From: Pontibacter sp. HSC-14F20
Lineage (GTDB): Bacteria; Bacteroidota; Bacteroidia; Cytophagales; Hymenobacteraceae
Reading direction: 5' to 3'
Length of the DNA stretch: 64,000 nucleotides
Assembly: GCF_019599265.1 (NCBI RefSeq)
Contig: NZ_JAHZTC010000003.1
Span: forward strand, 220,395 to 284,394
Shown here: positions 62,039-64,000 of the stretch, piece after piece
How positions within the stretch are numbered: the first letter of the stretch is position 1
Layout of the letters: every line of letters begins with the position of its first letter
Notes under the pieces: generated by a model
What the model saw: the letters and a program-made list of their open reading frames with translations, nothing else
Told to the model about the DNA's origin: nothing
The model's database searches: none
Translations under genes and position numbers: made by a program

Positions 62039-62821
62039 ATGGCTGGAAGTAATCCAAATGCTAAACCAATGGACCTCACATTGAAGATTTGGCGCCAAAA
62101 AGATAAAAATTCTGCAGGTCAGCTGGTAACCTATCCGCTTAAGAACATATCTCCGGATATGTCTTTCCTGGAGATGCTGGACGTGCTCAACGAAGAATTG
62201 CTAGTGAAGGGTGAAGATCCTGTAGCATTCGACCACGACTGCCGCGAAGGTATATGCGGTATGTGCAGCTTATTCATCAACGGCCGTGCACACGGTCCGG
62301 AGCGCGGCACTACCACCTGCCAGTTGCACATGCGTCACTTCAACCACGGCGATACAATCACAATCGAGCCTTGGAGAGCAGCTGCTTTCCCGGTGCACAA
62401 AGACCTGATTGTAGACCGTTCTGCCTTCGACCGTATTCAGCAGGCTGGCGGTTACGTATCTGTGAACACAGGTGGTGTACCTGACGCAAACGAGATTGCT
62501 ATACCTAAGACCATCGCTGACAAGGCGTTTGACGCCGCTACCTGTATTGGCTGCGGTGCCTGCGTAGCGGCCTGCAAGAACGCCTCTGCCATGCTGTTTG
62601 TGAGCGCGAAGGTGTCTCAGCTGGCCATGCTGCCGCAAGGCAAAGTGGAAGCTAAAACACGCGTGGAGAACATGGTAGCGCAGATGGACTTGGAAGGCTT
62701 TGGTGCCTGCTCCAACACTGGTGCCTGCGCTGCTGAGTGCCCGGTGGGTATTTCGCTTGATAACATCGCGATGATGAACCGGGAGTATTTCGGAGCAAAA
62801 GCTAGCTCTGAGAACGTATAG
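62039..62821 (+). CDS. sdhB: Succinate dehydrogenase iron-sulfur subunit
   Basis: 260 residues. [2Fe-2S] ligands Cys68, Cys73, Cys76 and Cys94 ([15 protein letters not shown]); [4Fe-4S] Cys169, Cys172, Cys175 with Cys234; [3Fe-4S] Cys179, Cys224, Cys230. Motifs [15 protein letters not shown] and [16 protein letters not shown] are complete. Third gene of the operon, followed by a terminator. Confidence 0.97.
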   Translation: MAGSNPNAKPMDLTLKIWRQKDKNSAGQLVTYPLKNISPDMSFLEMLDVLNEELLVKGEDPVAFDHDCREGICGMCSLFINGRAHGPERGTTTCQLHMRHFNHGDTITIEPWRAAAFPVHKDLIVDRSAFDRIQQAGGYVSVNTGGVPDANEIAIPKTIADKAFDAATCIGCGACVAACKNASAMLFVSAKVSQLAMLPQGKVEAKTRVENMVAQMDLEGFGACSNTGACAAECPVGISLDNIAMMNREYFGAKASSENV

Positions 62822-62843
62822 TTAACCTGATTTTAATAAGCTT

Positions 62844-62876
62844 AAAAGGCGAGACAGGAAACTGTTCTCGCCTTTT
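62844..62876 (+). terminator. Terminator of the sdh operon
   Basis: AAAAGGCGAGA (62844-62854) pairs with TCTCGCCTTTT (62866-62876), 22 bp after sdhB. Confidence 0.85.
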
Positions 62877-62970
62877 GCTTTTATATTCGCACAATAATTC
62901 AGATATCTATACCTTTCAGTAAACCGTAGGCGTCTGATAGCTGTTTGCAGGAATACATCAACACGACACT

Positions 62971-63495
62971 ATGATCACCATTATAACGGGCACGAACAGA
63001 ACCTCTTCCAATTCCAGAGCTGTGGCCAACCTATATGCTGGACTACTGAACGACCGTCAGATAGACAATCAGATTCTGGATCTAGCTGACCTTCCGGCCG
63101 ACTTCACAACTTCTGCGCTCTATGATAATATTGGCACAAACCCGGCCTTTAACGAGCTTAGTTCTCTCATCGGCGCCTCTGAAAAGTTTGTGTTCATCGT
63201 ACCGGAATATAACGGTTCTTTCCCTGGCGTCCTCAAGGCTTTTATTGACGGGCTCTCCTATCCGAACACTTTCCGCAATAAGAAAGCTGCCCTGGTAGGC
63301 CTCTCTTCCGGTGTGCAGGGCAGCGGTCTTGCCATGAGTCACCTGACTGATATTTTCAACTACCTGGGCATGCACGTGCTGGCACTTAAACCGCGCCTGG
63401 CTCAAATAGAGAGAAACTTCGACGGCACCACGATCACAAACGAGCTATACCTGAAGTTGCTCAATCAACAGATCGATCAGTTTATTCATTTCTAA
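62971..63495 (+). CDS. NAD(P)H-dependent FMN reductase family protein
   Basis: 174 residues, flavodoxin-like. FMN phosphate loop TGTNRTSSNSRAVANLY near the start, then VPEYNGSFPGVLKAFIDGLSYPNTFRNKKAALVGLSSG, the family core. It probably reduces FMN, quinones or similar. A near-consensus -7 box (TACCTTTC, 62910-62917) lies upstream. Confidence 0.9.
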   Translation: MITIITGTNRTSSNSRAVANLYAGLLNDRQIDNQILDLADLPADFTTSALYDNIGTNPAFNELSSLIGASEKFVFIVPEYNGSFPGVLKAFIDGLSYPNTFRNKKAALVGLSSGVQGSGLAMSHLTDIFNYLGMHVLALKPRLAQIERNFDGTTITNELYLKLLNQQIDQFIHF

Positions 63496-63871
63496 GCGCT
63501 AGGCTATACCTGCAAAACGGCTCCGAATGGACATTGGTACTTGGCAGGCAACCCAAGTCAGCTGGTATACCTCCTACTTCCAGGTATACAAGTATAACAA
63601 GGCTCCAATGGTATTACCATCATGGTTATACCTGATTGCCTAGCCCAAGAGTAGAGCAATTTACAAACTACGGTTATCTTCCACAGAGCCAATTGAAGTT
63701 GCTGACACTGCTGTTTATAACTGCTATTCTGAAACCGAGCCTATACTCATCCTGCTGCAATGGAGGTATAGTTCAGGCGCAGCTATACTTGAGATTGGGT
63801 ACTAGAGGTTTAGGTATAGAATGAATATAACAGGTATAGAGGTATAGCATGGAGTGAGTAAGGACGAAAGC
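63496..63871. other. Non-coding gap dense in AGGTATA words
   Basis: I see at least eight AGGTATA/TATACCT copies in ~350 bp, several facing each other. Short frames here (such as 63636-63824) have no family and are broken by the repeats. Confidence 0.6.
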
Positions 63872-64000
63872 AAAAGAGGCTGTCCAAAAAGGGCAGCCTC
63901 TTTTTTTGCTTTTAGCCCTCTTTTGCTATTTTAGTGGGCATGAAACGCAGGAACGTTGTTTTCAAGGAGCAGGCGGGCCACCAGGTGGTCCTCTTCCCCC
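63872..64000 (+). mobile_element. Left end of an IS1182-like element, truncated by the window
   Basis: A hairpin AAAAGAGGCTG (63872-63882)/CAGCCTCTTTT (63894-63904) begins with GAGGCTGTCCAAAAAG, the sort of end seen on such elements, and the transposase starts 36 bp later. Confidence 0.55.
63940..64000 (+). CDS. Transposase N-terminus, IS1182-like (partial)
   Basis: Twenty codons are visible: MKRRNVVFKEQAGHQVVLFP. IS1182-family transposases begin with FK.Y.Q.Q..LLPP in this position, so the match is suggestive. The rest is outside the window. Confidence 0.5.
   Translation, partial: MKRRNVVFKEQAGHQVVLFP

Noticed and set aside
63636..63824. A 62-codon plus-strand frame near the right edge
   Set aside because: It consists largely of DNA carrying AGGTATA repeats and shows no protein-like pattern.
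1..64000. A composite transposon bounded by the two edge elements
   Set aside because: The left element is IS4-like and the right is IS1182-like, so they cannot pair as ends, and the content between is mostly core genes.

Overview
The window reads as chromosomal DNA of a Bacteroidota bacterium of the Cytophagales, most likely a Pontibacter-like member of the Hymenobacteraceae. The evidence is the Bacteroidota promoter word TAnnTTTG ahead of many genes, the absence of Shine-Dalgarno sites, secreted proteins with type IX secretion (T9SS) C-terminal domains, a single-anchor type B succinate dehydrogenase, PaaN and a TonB-dependent receptor. The genus is inferred; no rRNA is present to confirm it.

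Layout. 1-365 is an internally deleted IS4-type transposase. 933-20184 is mostly housekeeping: pgk, an OprO/P-like porin, small enzymes, an AraC regulator with a methyltransferase, recQ, a lolD-like ATPase, an AI-2E-type permease, sucC and ohr. 20376-31000 is an accessory zone built on two tRNA genes. Behind tRNA-Arg, three copies of a tRNA-3'-end-plus-hairpin unit bound two segments. One carries a T9SS protein and a HicAB toxin-antitoxin pair. The other carries a broken nucleotidyltransferase pair and a three-gene HipB-HipS-HipT system with four operators. Behind tRNA-Pro, three copies of the tRNA 3' end, several TGACGCA words, a lipoprotein, a small membrane protein and an IS982-family element form a second island. 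No integrase gene remains in either.

31669-36249 is a stressosome operon (RsbR, RsbS, RsbT, an ATPase-phosphatase fusion and a histidine kinase with an extra RsbT-like ATPase domain) facing a convergent response regulator. 36479-40124 is an iron-uptake pair (PepSY membrane protein and TonB-dependent siderophore receptor) behind two Fur-type palindromes. 40253-59059 holds paaN, a large secreted subtilase, aconitase, a thioredoxin-like lipoprotein, a prenyl synthase, an alpha/beta hydrolase with folK, fabD, and a giant T9SS protein with a DCC-family gene. 59214-62876 is the succinate dehydrogenase operon. The window ends inside an IS1182-like transposase.

The most unusual property of the whole window is the word AGGTATA (TATACCT on the other strand). 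It is strongly over-represented in both intergenic DNA and genes, where it imposes otherwise rare ATA codons. It forms short tandem arrays in four intergenic gaps. It is nearly missing from the toxin-antitoxin genes, yet its core GGTATA is exactly the half-site of the HipB-type operators.
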